DNA of 39,870 bases from Methanobacterium sp. UBA353 (GTDB lineage: Archaea > Methanobacteriota > Methanobacteria > Methanobacteriales > Methanobacteriaceae): assembly GCA_002496805.1 (NCBI GenBank), contig DALO01000015.1, positions 64,370 through 104,239 on the forward strand. Direction: 5' to 3'. Every line of letters starts with the position of its first letter. The first letter of the stretch is position 1. The notes under the pieces were generated by a model. The model saw only the letters and a list, made by a program, of their open reading frames with translations. It had not been told where the DNA came from and made no database searches. This document shows, one piece after another, positions 1 to 7,175 of this stretch. A program made the translations under genes and the position numbers.

Positions 1-1
1 G

Positions 2-2329
2 GATATTATTTTTGGTTTTATACAATCTAATGTTGCTCGTAAAGAGGAAATTGGAACTAAAGTAACTGGTGAAGGTCTTATTGCTATTACTAATTGGCAT
101 TTATTGGCTGGAGAAGAAGAAAAACCTAGTGATAAATCGCCTATTGAGGATCCCGCAGCAGTTATTAAAGATGTTCTTCCAATTACTCCTGGAAAAGCAG
201 CGGGTAATGCTTTAGATTCTTTAGACAGTCAGTATCTTAGGGGAAGGGAAATAGAGTATCTTGCTAATTTGCCAGATTTAGTTGTTTTTAATGATGAAGC
301 TCACCATATTCATGAAGTGAAACGTGGTGGAGAAATATTTGAAGTGCAGTGGCAAAGGAGTTTATTGCAGATCTCTGAGCCCAAAAAAGAGAATTTTATT
401 CAAATAGACTTTTCTGCAACGCCGTATAGTGTCACTGGCAGTGGTCAAAAGCGCACAAAGCATTTCTTCCCTCATATTGTTGTTAATTTTGACCTAAAAA
501 CATCTATTAGGCATGGGTTGGTTAAGACTATAGCTTTGGATAGGAGGAAAGAAGTTGCAACCATGCAACTTGATTTTAAAGCAGTTAGGGAAGGTAAAGA
601 TGTTGTGAGTTTGTCTGATGGTCAGAAAATCATGCTTAGAGCTGGACTGCAAAAGTTAAATATCCTTGAGAAAGAATTTGTAGATCTGACTTCAGACGAA
701 GAAGGTGTTTCTAGTAAACATCCAAAAATGATGGTTATTTGTGAGGATACTAAGGTCGCTCCCTTTGTAACAGATTTCTTGATTAAATCTGAGGGTTTAT
801 CTGAAGATGATGTGATGGAGATACATTCAGACCGTAAAGGGAATATACCACAGAAAGAATGGGATGAGACCAAGCAGCGTTTGTTCAATATTGACAAACA
901 TAAGAGTCCAAGGGTCATTGTTTCTGTTCTTATGTTAAGGGAAGGCTTTGATGTTAATAATATCTGCGTTATTGTACCTTTAAGATCTACTACTTCACAT
1001 ATACTTTTGGAACAGACTATAGGTCGTGGTTTAAGGTTAATGTGGAGAGAACCTATTTTTGAAGAAGTTAAAGCTGAAAATAGAATTAGATTGTTAGATA
1101 AAAAGGAAGAACCCATAAATTATCTGGATATTCTGAGTATTGTAGAGCATCCTGCGTTCATAGAATTTTATGAGAAGTTAATTGATGAAGGTACAGTGGG
1201 AACTGCTGAAAAACCACCAACTGAAAGGGAAAACATCTTAGGTGACATAATTAACGTTGGATTACGGGAAGATTATGAGAAATATGATTTCTATTGGCCT
1301 TTGATCATCCGAGAAAGTGAAGAAAACCTTGCACCTACTGAACTATCTTTCGATAACATGGAACCATTCCCGGTTGCGTTAGAAGACCTTGAAAAATTAA
1401 TCCCAAAAGAAGGGGATGTTTTTTATTCAGAGGAGGTTACTGTTAGGACTAGATTTGGGGAGTATTCTGTAACTGCCGATATATTTAATGCCAATAGTTA
1501 CAATGAGTTCCTAGCAAAACTGGTAAGGGGTGTAACTTCTATGCTGATACCTATGGGTCGTAAGAGAAAAAAATCTTTCCCTAGGCTACAGGTGAACACT
1601 GCAGAAATAGCCAAACTTACTGATGATTATATACGGCATAAGCTGTTTGACCAAGAGTTTAATCCCATGGTTGAAGATAATTGGAGAATCCTCTTTTTAT
1701 CTGAGTCCAAGATCCTATCACACATCATTAAAAATGTCAGCAAAGCAATCTACGAGATGCAAAACAACGTTGATGTAACAGAAGCAGAAGTAATCAAAAA
1801 ACCATTTTCAGATGTTGCGGAAATAAAAATGCGGGAAAACTTCTGCCTAGACATTTCAAAGGCAATATATGAGAAATTAGCTTATCCGTCCAATAAGGGA
1901 GGATTCGAAAAAGCATTCATAGAATTTGTTGACAAAGATTCAGAAGTCCATTCCTTCCTTAAAATCAATGAAATCTACCATGACTTTGCTCACATAACAT
2001 ATATCAGGGAAGATGGCCTTTTATCTCATTACTACCCTGACTTCTTAGTGCGAACATCCAATAAAGTGTATTTGGTTGAAACTAAAGCTCAAAAAGATGT
2101 CAATAACCCTAATGTTCAACAAAAGAGAAGAGCGACTATTGACTGGATAGATAAGATTAACCAATTGAAGCCAGAGGATCGTCTATACTCTCAATGGACA
2201 TATGTACTTCTTGGAGAAAACACATTCTACGAATTGAGTGAAAAAGGTGCTGACACCGTGGACATTCTGGAATATGAGAAGAAAACAAGAGGGCAAATTG
2301 AAGGTACATTAGAAGACTACTTTATCTAA
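2..2329 (+). CDS. Type III restriction enzyme Res subunit, 3' part
   Basis: This is the ATP-dependent translocase/endonuclease subunit of a type III restriction system, cut by the window start. The reading frame is open from base 2, so the TTG at 104 is not the true start and the Walker A motif lies upstream. Visible superfamily 2 motifs, in order, are a DEAH box (FNDEAHH), motif III (DFSATPY), motif V (LREGFDVNN) and motif VI (QTIGRGLR). Near the C-terminus YYPDFLV followed by YLVETKAQ is a PD-(D/E)xK nuclease signature, as in Res subunits. The reading frame is intact to TAA. The partner methyltransferase (mod) should lie upstream, outside the window. A generic SF2 helicase-nuclease of another defence system is possible but less likely. 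The family assignment is well supported; whether the system is complete cannot be seen. Confidence 0.88.
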   Translation, partial: DIIFGFIQSNVARKEEIGTKVTGEGLIAITNWHLLAGEEEKPSDKSPIEDPAAVIKDVLPITPGKAAGNALDSLDSQYLRGREIEYLANLPDLVVFNDEAHHIHEVKRGGEIFEVQWQRSLLQISEPKKENFIQIDFSATPYSVTGSGQKRTKHFFPHIVVNFDLKTSIRHGLVKTIALDRRKEVATMQLDFKAVREGKDVVSLSDGQKIMLRAGLQKLNILEKEFVDLTSDEEGVSSKHPKMMVICEDTKVAPFVTDFLIKSEGLSEDDVMEIHSDRKGNIPQKEWDETKQRLFNIDKHKSPRVIVSVLMLREGFDVNNICVIVPLRSTTSHILLEQTIGRGLRLMWREPIFEEVKAENRIRLLDKKEEPINYLDILSIVEHPAFIEFYEKLIDEGTVGTAEKPPTERENILGDIINVGLREDYEKYDFYWPLIIRESEENLAPTELSFDNMEPFPVALEDLEKLIPKEGDVFYSEEVTVRTRFGEYSVTADIFNANSYNEFLAKLVRGVTSMLIPMGRKRKKSFPRLQVNTAEIAKLTDDYIRHKLFDQEFNPMVEDNWRILFLSESKILSHIIKNVSKAIYEMQNNVDVTEAEVIKKPFSDVAEIKMRENFCLDISKAIYEKLAYPSNKGGFEKAFIEFVDKDSEVHSFLKINEIYHDFAHITYIREDGLLSHYYPDFLVRTSNKVYLVETKAQKDVNNPNVQQKRRATIDWIDKINQLKPEDRLYSQWTYVLLGENTFYELSEKGADTVDILEYEKKTRGQIEGTLEDYFI

Positions 2330-2349
2330 CTTTTTTTTCTTTTTTTTAA
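2330..2349 (+). terminator. T-rich terminator after res
   Basis: Two runs of eight T, separated by a C, follow the stop codon within a few bases. Archaeal transcription commonly ends at such T-tracts without a hairpin. This is inferred from composition only. Confidence 0.5.
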
Positions 2350-2675
2350 TCCATTCTATTACCTGCACACCCACTCAGATCTACCAATATAACACTACCT
2401 TAATCTGCATATACCTTAATCAATTCATGGATAGAATTAAAAATACGTTTAAAAAGATTTGCGAAGTGTGTGTAAAATCATAGCTACATATAGGGCAGAT
2501 GGCTCATGTTTGGGTTAAAAATAGTATTTATTTTAGAATTTAATCATAAATCCAGCTAAAAACTTATTTATTCATAGATATATTGAGTTATTGTGGGATG
2601 AGGGAGTTGGGAATATTATTTGTGTGAGTCGTGTTTTATTGAGGATTCGAAAGGTTTTTATATTGTAATTTTTTT

Positions 2676-2848
2676 TGTTATTTATTTAAAATGGGCAAAT
2701 TATAGCTCCTTAATCATTTTATAACCTTATCAAGTTAAACCATTTCTTTTACTTAAATTTTTAATACATATGCTACATTTTTATTCGTTATTTTTTAGGG
2801 CAATTATAGTTGATTAATCATCATAAAACGTCTTATAATTAACCCATC
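2676..2848. repeat. Degenerate direct repeat pair in a gene-free region
   Basis: Between res (ends 2329) and the next gene (3014) no credible gene is seen in 684 very AT-rich bases. Inside it two related segments of about 65 bases lie 105 bases apart (about 2676-2745 and 2781-2848). Both contain GGGCAA(A)TTATAG at 2693 and 2798, then TTAATCAT, then a CTTAT...TTAA-CCAT stretch. The second copy contains the perfect palindrome TGATTAATCA (2811-2820). They could be binding sites, part of an origin, or remnants of an element end. They do not look like CRISPR repeats, because there are only two diverged copies. Confidence 0.5.
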
Positions 2849-2898
2849 CATAATCTCTACAATTATATGATATTAGTTTACCTATTAAGTCCGATATG

Positions 2899-2985
2899 TT
2901 TATATATACGGAGAAATATATCGTTAGATACAGAATAACTTATTGTAATTAAAATAAGTTGTTAGAAATTATTGGTCAATTGACC
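2899..2985 (+). promoter_or_regulatory. TATA box and palindromic operators of the 66-aa gene
   Basis: A TATA-like stretch TTTATATATA starts at 2899. About 30 bases downstream lies an inverted repeat AACTTATT (2937-2944) / AATAAGTT (2953-2960), then the perfect 12-bp palindrome GGTCAATTGACC (2974-2985). The strong ribosome site AGGAGGTGG follows just before the ATG at 3014. Dyads at the transcription start and in the leader suggest autoregulation by the product of the next gene. Confidence 0.6.
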
Positions 2986-3013
2986 TCAAAAAAAACCAGG
3001 AGGTGGAAAAAAA

Positions 3014-3214
3014 ATGCACGGAAAATTTGAAGCAAAATTGTTATACCTGACCAGTGACCACAAGCAAAGACTTCTAGAAATCAAAAATGACATCTCAGAT
3101 ATCGGTGGAGATGTATCGCTCAATGAATTGATTCGTAACGCGATTGATGTTCTTGTTTATGCTCATCGAGACGAAATCATTCAACATCACACCCCAAGAA
3201 GCATGAAAATTTAA
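3014..3214 (+). CDS. Small putative DNA-binding regulator, RHH-like (66 aa)
   Basis: This small protein opens the element. The ATG at 3014 has an excellent ribosome site (AGGAGGTGG ending 7 bases upstream). The segment SLNELIRNAIDVLVYAHRD resembles the first helix and following part of ribbon-helix-helix proteins (xLNELIRxAI), and a short strand-like KFEAKLLYLT lies ahead of it. A family assignment is therefore plausible but not proven. The palindromes in its own leader fit an autorepressor. The next gene is the SF3 helicase, 88 bases downstream on the same strand, so the protein may control element replication or copy number. No other domain is visible. Confidence 0.65.
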   Translation: MHGKFEAKLLYLTSDHKQRLLEIKNDISDIGGDVSLNELIRNAIDVLVYAHRDEIIQHHTPRSMKI

Positions 3215-3250
3215 TAAAAAACTAAAATACAGTTTAAAATTTGATAGTTG

Positions 3251-3291
3251 CCTAATAAATGTCGGAGGATATGGGAGATATTTTATTAGGA
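3251..3291 (+). promoter_or_regulatory. Hairpin overlapping the ribosome site of the SF3 helicase
   Basis: CCTAATAAA (3251-3259) pairs exactly with TTTATTAGG (3282-3290), with a loop of about 22 bases. The second arm covers the start of the only good ribosome site, AGGAG (3287-3291), ahead of the ATG at 3303. Folding would hide the ribosome site. The loop itself holds GGAGG and GGGAG, which could act as decoys. Confidence 0.5.
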
Positions 3292-3302
3292 GTTATGTAT
3301 AT

Positions 3303-4922
3303 ATGATTAAAGTTAATGAAAATAATTTAATAGTTAAAAATAAAGAAATAAGTCTTAAATTTAAAGATAAAGAAGTAGATTCATCCAACAATAGTGTCAA
3401 ACTATTTTTAAAGGAACTTGAAGGGTCAAATATCTATTTGGTTCATTCATTTCGGGATTCGGGTTTTGTCTCTTATTGGTTAATTGAAGGAGAAAATGGT
3501 TCTTCTACAAGAGAGGCCAATAGCAAGAAATCTTTAGCTACGACTAATGCAACATTGGAAAATAAACTCATTAAGCTAGCCGGAAATTTTGCAAGTAAGG
3601 ATGAAGTATCTTCATTTCTTGAGGAAGCTGGATTATGGATTAAAAACCATCAGGATTCACTATTCCATTTTTCAGATATCTTAGAGCGTAGTAAAAAAGA
3701 AAGAGCCTTATTGTCTGTGTATAAATACATCAATGGCCGATTCAATGTAATAATAGATAATGACACTCTTGATATTTGTATTTACCAACCTAAGGAAGGA
3801 TTTTACAGAGAATACGATTTCAGAACGTTTTCCAAATTTTTAAAGACTAATACGAAGAGGGACTTTTTTGAAGATGAAGTTAAGAAGATTATGGGGTTAC
3901 CATATGATATCCTGGAAGAATCTAAGGATTACATTGCATTCAAAAACTGTTTAATGAATATTAGCTCACTTGAACCAAGAGTTTTTAGTCCTGAGATTTT
4001 CACGAAATTTAAGGTTCCATATGATTGGAATCCTGATGCACATTCTGAGTTTTTTATAGAAAAACTTAAGGAAATTTTGGGTAGTGAGTATCAAAGATTT
4101 TTAGAGGTTGTTGGTTATCTCTTTGTAAAAGGAAATCCTCACAATAAGTTAGCTCTGTTAATTGGTGATGGTGCCAATGGAAAGTCATTACTAATGGAGC
4201 TAATTGCAGCCATATTTACTAATAGTTATGCTGCTGTTCCGTTACAAGAATTCAGTAAAGAATTTGGCATGCAACCATTAGTCGGTAAAAGAGTAAACAT
4301 ACTATCTGACTTACCATTAGACTCTATTGATGAAACAGGACAAATAAAAGCCATAACTGGAGAAGACAGCGTAACAATAAACCGTAAATTCAAGGAACAA
4401 ATCACCACTAAACTTGAATGCAAAATAATAGGCTCTGGAAACAGGTTACCAAAGGTTAAAGATGATAGCTATGCTTTTTGGCGTAGAATACTCATTATAA
4501 GACTTTATAAAACTTTTGAAGGAGAAAGTAAAGACTCCAAACTTAAAGAAAAACTCCTAAACGACCATGAAGGGTTAGAATGGTTCATATACCAATCGAT
4601 ACAAGCTTACAAAAAAATCCAAGATATTGGATGGCCTGAAGATAAAACTTACGAAACACGCCAACAATTCTTAGAGATGTCTAATCCCGCATTATACTGT
4701 GCGGAAAAGATATTTACATACACAAGCAGTGCAGATACTTTCGTGAGTAGGGATGAAGTTCTTGAGGAAATAAAAGAATCAATAAATCACTATGGCCTTG
4801 AAGAACCTGGAAACGAAAGTGATTACTACGACGCAGTTAGAATAATGGGAGCTAAAGAGGCACAAAAACGCATCAATAAAGAAAAGGTTCATGGATTCAG
4901 GTACATTCAAATGAAAACATAG
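3303..4922 (+). CDS. SF3 helicase, D5/P4 phage-plasmid primase C-terminal type
   Basis: A replication helicase of plasmid/virus type, 539 residues. It has the SF3 signature: Walker A GDGANGKS (residues 288-295), Walker B-like NILSDLP (332-338), sensor segment KIIGSGNRLPKV around N380, and arginine-finger context FWRRILIIRLY (392-402). Residues 170-280 resemble the D5_N region that precedes the helicase in P4-type primases. The N-terminal 160 residues show no recognisable AEP or DnaG primase motifs, so this may be a helicase-only version or carry a diverged primase. It probably unwinds DNA at the element's origin. The start has AGGAG 11 bases upstream, partly inside a hairpin. The gene converges on the minus-strand operon, with a long inverted repeat between them. 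Confidence 0.88.
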   Translation: MIKVNENNLIVKNKEISLKFKDKEVDSSNNSVKLFLKELEGSNIYLVHSFRDSGFVSYWLIEGENGSSTREANSKKSLATTNATLENKLIKLAGNFASKDEVSSFLEEAGLWIKNHQDSLFHFSDILERSKKERALLSVYKYINGRFNVIIDNDTLDICIYQPKEGFYREYDFRTFSKFLKTNTKRDFFEDEVKKIMGLPYDILEESKDYIAFKNCLMNISSLEPRVFSPEIFTKFKVPYDWNPDAHSEFFIEKLKEILGSEYQRFLEVVGYLFVKGNPHNKLALLIGDGANGKSLLMELIAAIFTNSYAAVPLQEFSKEFGMQPLVGKRVNILSDLPLDSIDETGQIKAITGEDSVTINRKFKEQITTKLECKIIGSGNRLPKVKDDSYAFWRRILIIRLYKTFEGESKDSKLKEKLLNDHEGLEWFIYQSIQAYKKIQDIGWPEDKTYETRQQFLEMSNPALYCAEKIFTYTSSADTFVSRDEVLEEIKESINHYGLEEPGNESDYYDAVRIMGAKEAQKRINKEKVHGFRYIQMKT

Positions 4923-4939
4923 AAAACTAGTGACCTTAA

Positions 4940-5055
4940 TGGACGAGGTGGAAGTGCAAAATCAGGGTGTTGGTTCACATATTATATAATTACATTAATT
5001 CCAATATAATTTTTCAGAACAAAAGCAATTGAAAAAAGCCCTTCCATCTCGTCCA
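4940..5055. repeat. Long inverted repeat (15-bp arms) between convergent genes
   Basis: The left arm TGGACGAGGTGGAAG (4940-4954) matches the reverse complement of the right arm CTTCCATCTCGTCCA (5041-5055) at 14 of 15 positions. The single difference would be a G-U pair in plus-strand RNA. The 86 bases between the arms are AT-rich. The arms are GC-rich against a very AT-rich background and lie just after the helicase stop, which suits an origin, a structured small RNA or a recombination site. The rest of 4923-5150 holds only AT-rich repeats such as GTTATATGC / GTTATATATGC (5072-5092) and no gene. Confidence 0.7.
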
Positions 5056-5150
5056 CAAAATGAACAATCTGTTATATGCGTTATATATGCATTTAAAACT
5101 GTATAAATCCTTAGATGCTCGTATAAAGCCATATATGAAAAAATTAATGT

Positions 5151-5537
5151 TTAATTGCCGTTATAGGTTGCGGCAATTCGTTCAAATTGATGTTTCTCTT
5201 GTTCTAAAACTAAGATTATATCTTTCATTAAGTTAAACGCAAGTGCATCTTTTTTCATAGGAGTGTAGTTTTTCTTGAACCTAATAAGAATCTCCAAGTC
5301 TTTGTCTTCACTTTGGAGATAGAAATCTTGATCACCTACAAATTGCAGAGCTACCGCACCTTTAATTAAAGAGAAAGCAACATTATTTATAATCTCATTT
5401 CTCTCTTCTTTACTCATATTATGTGGTTGGTTATTTTGAATACGCTCTAAACTATCCTGTAACCAGTTATGTAATACATCATAGCTTTCCATCCATTTAT
5501 CATAATTTCTAAATCCGGGGGTTTCATTTTCACTCAT
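5151..5537 (-). CDS. Hypothetical protein (128 aa), last gene of the element operon
   Basis: This soluble, mixed-charge protein is not recognised. It has an Asn-rich N-terminal third (RIQNNQPHN), a predicted helical middle and no membrane segment, cysteine cluster or nucleotide motif. The ATG at 5537 has the ribosome site GAGGTGAT, the same motif used by the genes upstream of it. It is the last of four minus-strand genes that start with the ArdC-like gene and lies 21 bases after the preceding gene, so co-transcription is likely. Its role in the element is unknown. Confidence 0.7.
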   Translation of the reverse strand: MSENETPGFRNYDKWMESYDVLHNWLQDSLERIQNNQPHNMSKEERNEIINNVAFSLIKGAVALQFVGDQDFYLQSEDKDLEILIRFKKNYTPMKKDALAFNLMKDIILVLEQEKHQFERIAATYNGN

Positions 5538-5558
5538 CTTATCACCTCGTTATACAAC

Positions 5559-5765
5559 TTATTTAGTAAATATTAAAAATGCTCCAGCTAGCAACACGAT
5601 TATGAAAACCCATAATACTGGATTAAGTGCAACACAGACTATGAAGCCGATTCCTACTGAAATTAAAAGAGCTAAACCATAAAAAAGCACTATGAAGCCG
5701 AAAAAACCAAGGATAAATATTCCAACTGCATTACCAAATAGGTCTATAAATACTTCTAAAAACAT
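5559..5765 (-). CDS. Small membrane protein (68 aa)
   Basis: This is a very hydrophobic protein with two or three closely spaced membrane helices: NAVGIFILGFFGFIVLFYG, then ALLISVGIGFIVCVAL, then VLWVFIIVLLAGAFLIF. The start is the ATG at 5765, preceded by GAGGTGATAT. A longer in-frame ATG at 5885 has no ribosome site and overlaps the upstream gene out of frame, so it was not used. Its function is not known. It sits between the zinc-ribbon membrane gene and the 128-residue gene of the same operon. Small membrane proteins are common in archaeal plasmids and proviruses. Confidence 0.7.
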   Translation of the reverse strand: MFLEVFIDLFGNAVGIFILGFFGFIVLFYGLALLISVGIGFIVCVALNPVLWVFIIVLLAGAFLIFTK

Positions 5766-5794
5766 TATATCACCTCTAAAAATAAAATACCAGC

Positions 5795-6097
5795 TTATTT
5801 TGCTGGCTTTTCTGGAATAGTTCTTGAATACTGAAATATGGAATCTAAACACAATGGACAAAGCCCAATGGTTCTGTATTCCCATTCCATAGTTTTATTC
5901 CTGATTCTGAATTGAGAACCACATAACTGACAAGTTTCAAATTCTAAATGTTCACTCTTCTGTCTCTCTCTAATTTCAGAGACAATAGGTATCGCACAGA
6001 ACACAATACATGGAATCAATGCACTTATGCCGCCAATAATCCATCCTGCACTGCACAAAAGGGCTATAAATCCTAATCCAAACTTCAAATCATCCAT
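5795..6097 (-). CDS. Membrane protein with C-terminal zinc ribbon (100 aa)
   Basis: One or two N-terminal membrane helices span about residues 6-42 (FGLGFIALLCSAGWIIGG and ALIPCIVFCAIPIV). A cytoplasmic-type domain follows with two CxxC pairs, CQLCGSQF and CPLCLDS, about 23 residues apart: a zinc-ribbon or treble-clef pattern. The ATG at 6097 follows GAGGTGATATT. It lies between the ArdC-like gene (36 bases upstream) and the small membrane gene. The function is not recognised. A role in signalling or tethering nucleic acid at the membrane is only a guess. Confidence 0.7.
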   Translation of the reverse strand: MDDLKFGLGFIALLCSAGWIIGGISALIPCIVFCAIPIVSEIRERQKSEHLEFETCQLCGSQFRIRNKTMEWEYRTIGLCPLCLDSIFQYSRTIPEKPAK

Positions 6098-6133
6098 AAT
6101 ATCACCTCTTTTTTTTATAATTCAAAAAAAGGA

Positions 6134-6940
6134 TTAGGATAGGGCTTCTATGTCCCTGATTATGCTTTCAGCTACGGAGATAACCTTTTTACCTCTACCT
6201 CGAAGTTCTGAACTGCTACTGCACCACGAGCGGATATAATATTGTGACTTCTCATTATGCAAACCAAGATATTTGCATGTGACTTGTGAAACTGCTTCTG
6301 CTTCGATTTCCTTGATTGCTTTGTCTAAATTGTTACCTACATGTCCCAGTTTGTAGTGTGCTATCTCATGCAGAAGTGTAGCAACCATCGCAGATTCATT
6401 GTCTTTAGGAGCAACCAAAATACGATCTTTATTCACGTTGCCATTACTTGTACCAGAATACTTGACAACAACAGGCAATGGGCTTATCTGCTTTATTTTA
6501 TTAAATGAGATATCACCTTTAACCTTGTCTGGATGCCCAAAATCAAGATTATCTCCTTCAGTTTGATTTACATCAAATACATTCACATAACGGAACCCTT
6601 TTACAAGGTAAATGTCTTCATCTGTCTCTTTATCTGTCACTTTCCTCGTAAGTGGTGCTAGTATTCTAATAGCTTTCTCACCTTTACGTACAGTCCTACC
6701 TAAACTCAACCATTTCTTGAACCCAGCCAACATAGATAGTTCAGGGTATTGCGTCCAAGCAAGGATGATATTATTGATGCTGTACTCATGGAGTCTTAAA
6801 TTGGAACTCCACAGCTCAATAAACTCATTTACTGCATCTAAATTAGTAGAAAAAGCTCCATCAATAACTTCATCTAACTTTTCCACCAGAAACGCACTCA
6901 GTTCAGCTCCTTTTTTATCTTCCGGTATTTTAAATTCCAT
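6134..6940 (-). CDS. ArdC-like antirestriction protein with M78-type metallopeptidase motif
   Basis: The N-terminal half has the ArdC single-stranded-DNA-binding domain pattern (SINNIILAWTQYPE, then FKKWLSLGRTVRKGEKAI at about residues 74-91). The C-terminal half carries the zinc-peptidase motif HEIAH (191-195), with acidic candidates for the third ligand in EIEAEA (211-216). ArdC proteins of plasmids coat incoming single-stranded DNA and protect it from restriction. A GTG nine bases further upstream is possible, but GGAT sits directly against it; the ATG at 6940 has GGAT at good spacing and was chosen (268 residues). First gene of a four-gene minus operon. Its position between type III and type I restriction genes fits an antirestriction role, although activity is inferred. 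Confidence 0.8.
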   Translation of the reverse strand: MEFKIPEDKKGAELSAFLVEKLDEVIDGAFSTNLDAVNEFIELWSSNLRLHEYSINNIILAWTQYPELSMLAGFKKWLSLGRTVRKGEKAIRILAPLTRKVTDKETDEDIYLVKGFRYVNVFDVNQTEGDNLDFGHPDKVKGDISFNKIKQISPLPVVVKYSGTSNGNVNKDRILVAPKDNESAMVATLLHEIAHYKLGHVGNNLDKAIKEIEAEAVSQVTCKYLGLHNEKSQYYIRSWCSSSSELRGRGKKVISVAESIIRDIEALS

Positions 6941-7175
6941 CACTATCACATCCTTGTTTTTTTATTAATTCACAAGGAAGTGGATAGATACAAAAATAAA
7001 TACATAAATCAATATACATGGGAAAGGAAGCACAGATTCATCTTCGAAGCGATGTTGTGGGGGGTGCATCTTTCTTCTGCGGCAGTTTTTCAAAGCCTGA
7101 GTTAGGGACTCCTAAAAATAGTACGGGGCAAATCTATAATGTAATAAAAAAGAATAAAAAAGTAAGAATTAATCT
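6941..7175. other. Intergenic region with possible structured RNA
   Basis: There is no gene in these 235 bases. The segment 7030-7130 is clearly richer in G and C than its surroundings and contains possible stems, such as GATGT...GCATC (about 7050-7072) and TTAGG-GACT-CCTAA (7101-7114). The rest is AT-rich and must hold the promoter of the ArdC-like operon, read leftward. A small structured RNA is possible but not shown. Confidence 0.35.

Noticed and set aside
622..1116. 164-codon minus-strand frame inside res
   Set aside because: No start signal, and the plus strand has helicase motifs across this stretch.
2676..2848. Possible CRISPR array
   Set aside because: There are only two diverged copies without equal spacers, and no cas gene is present.
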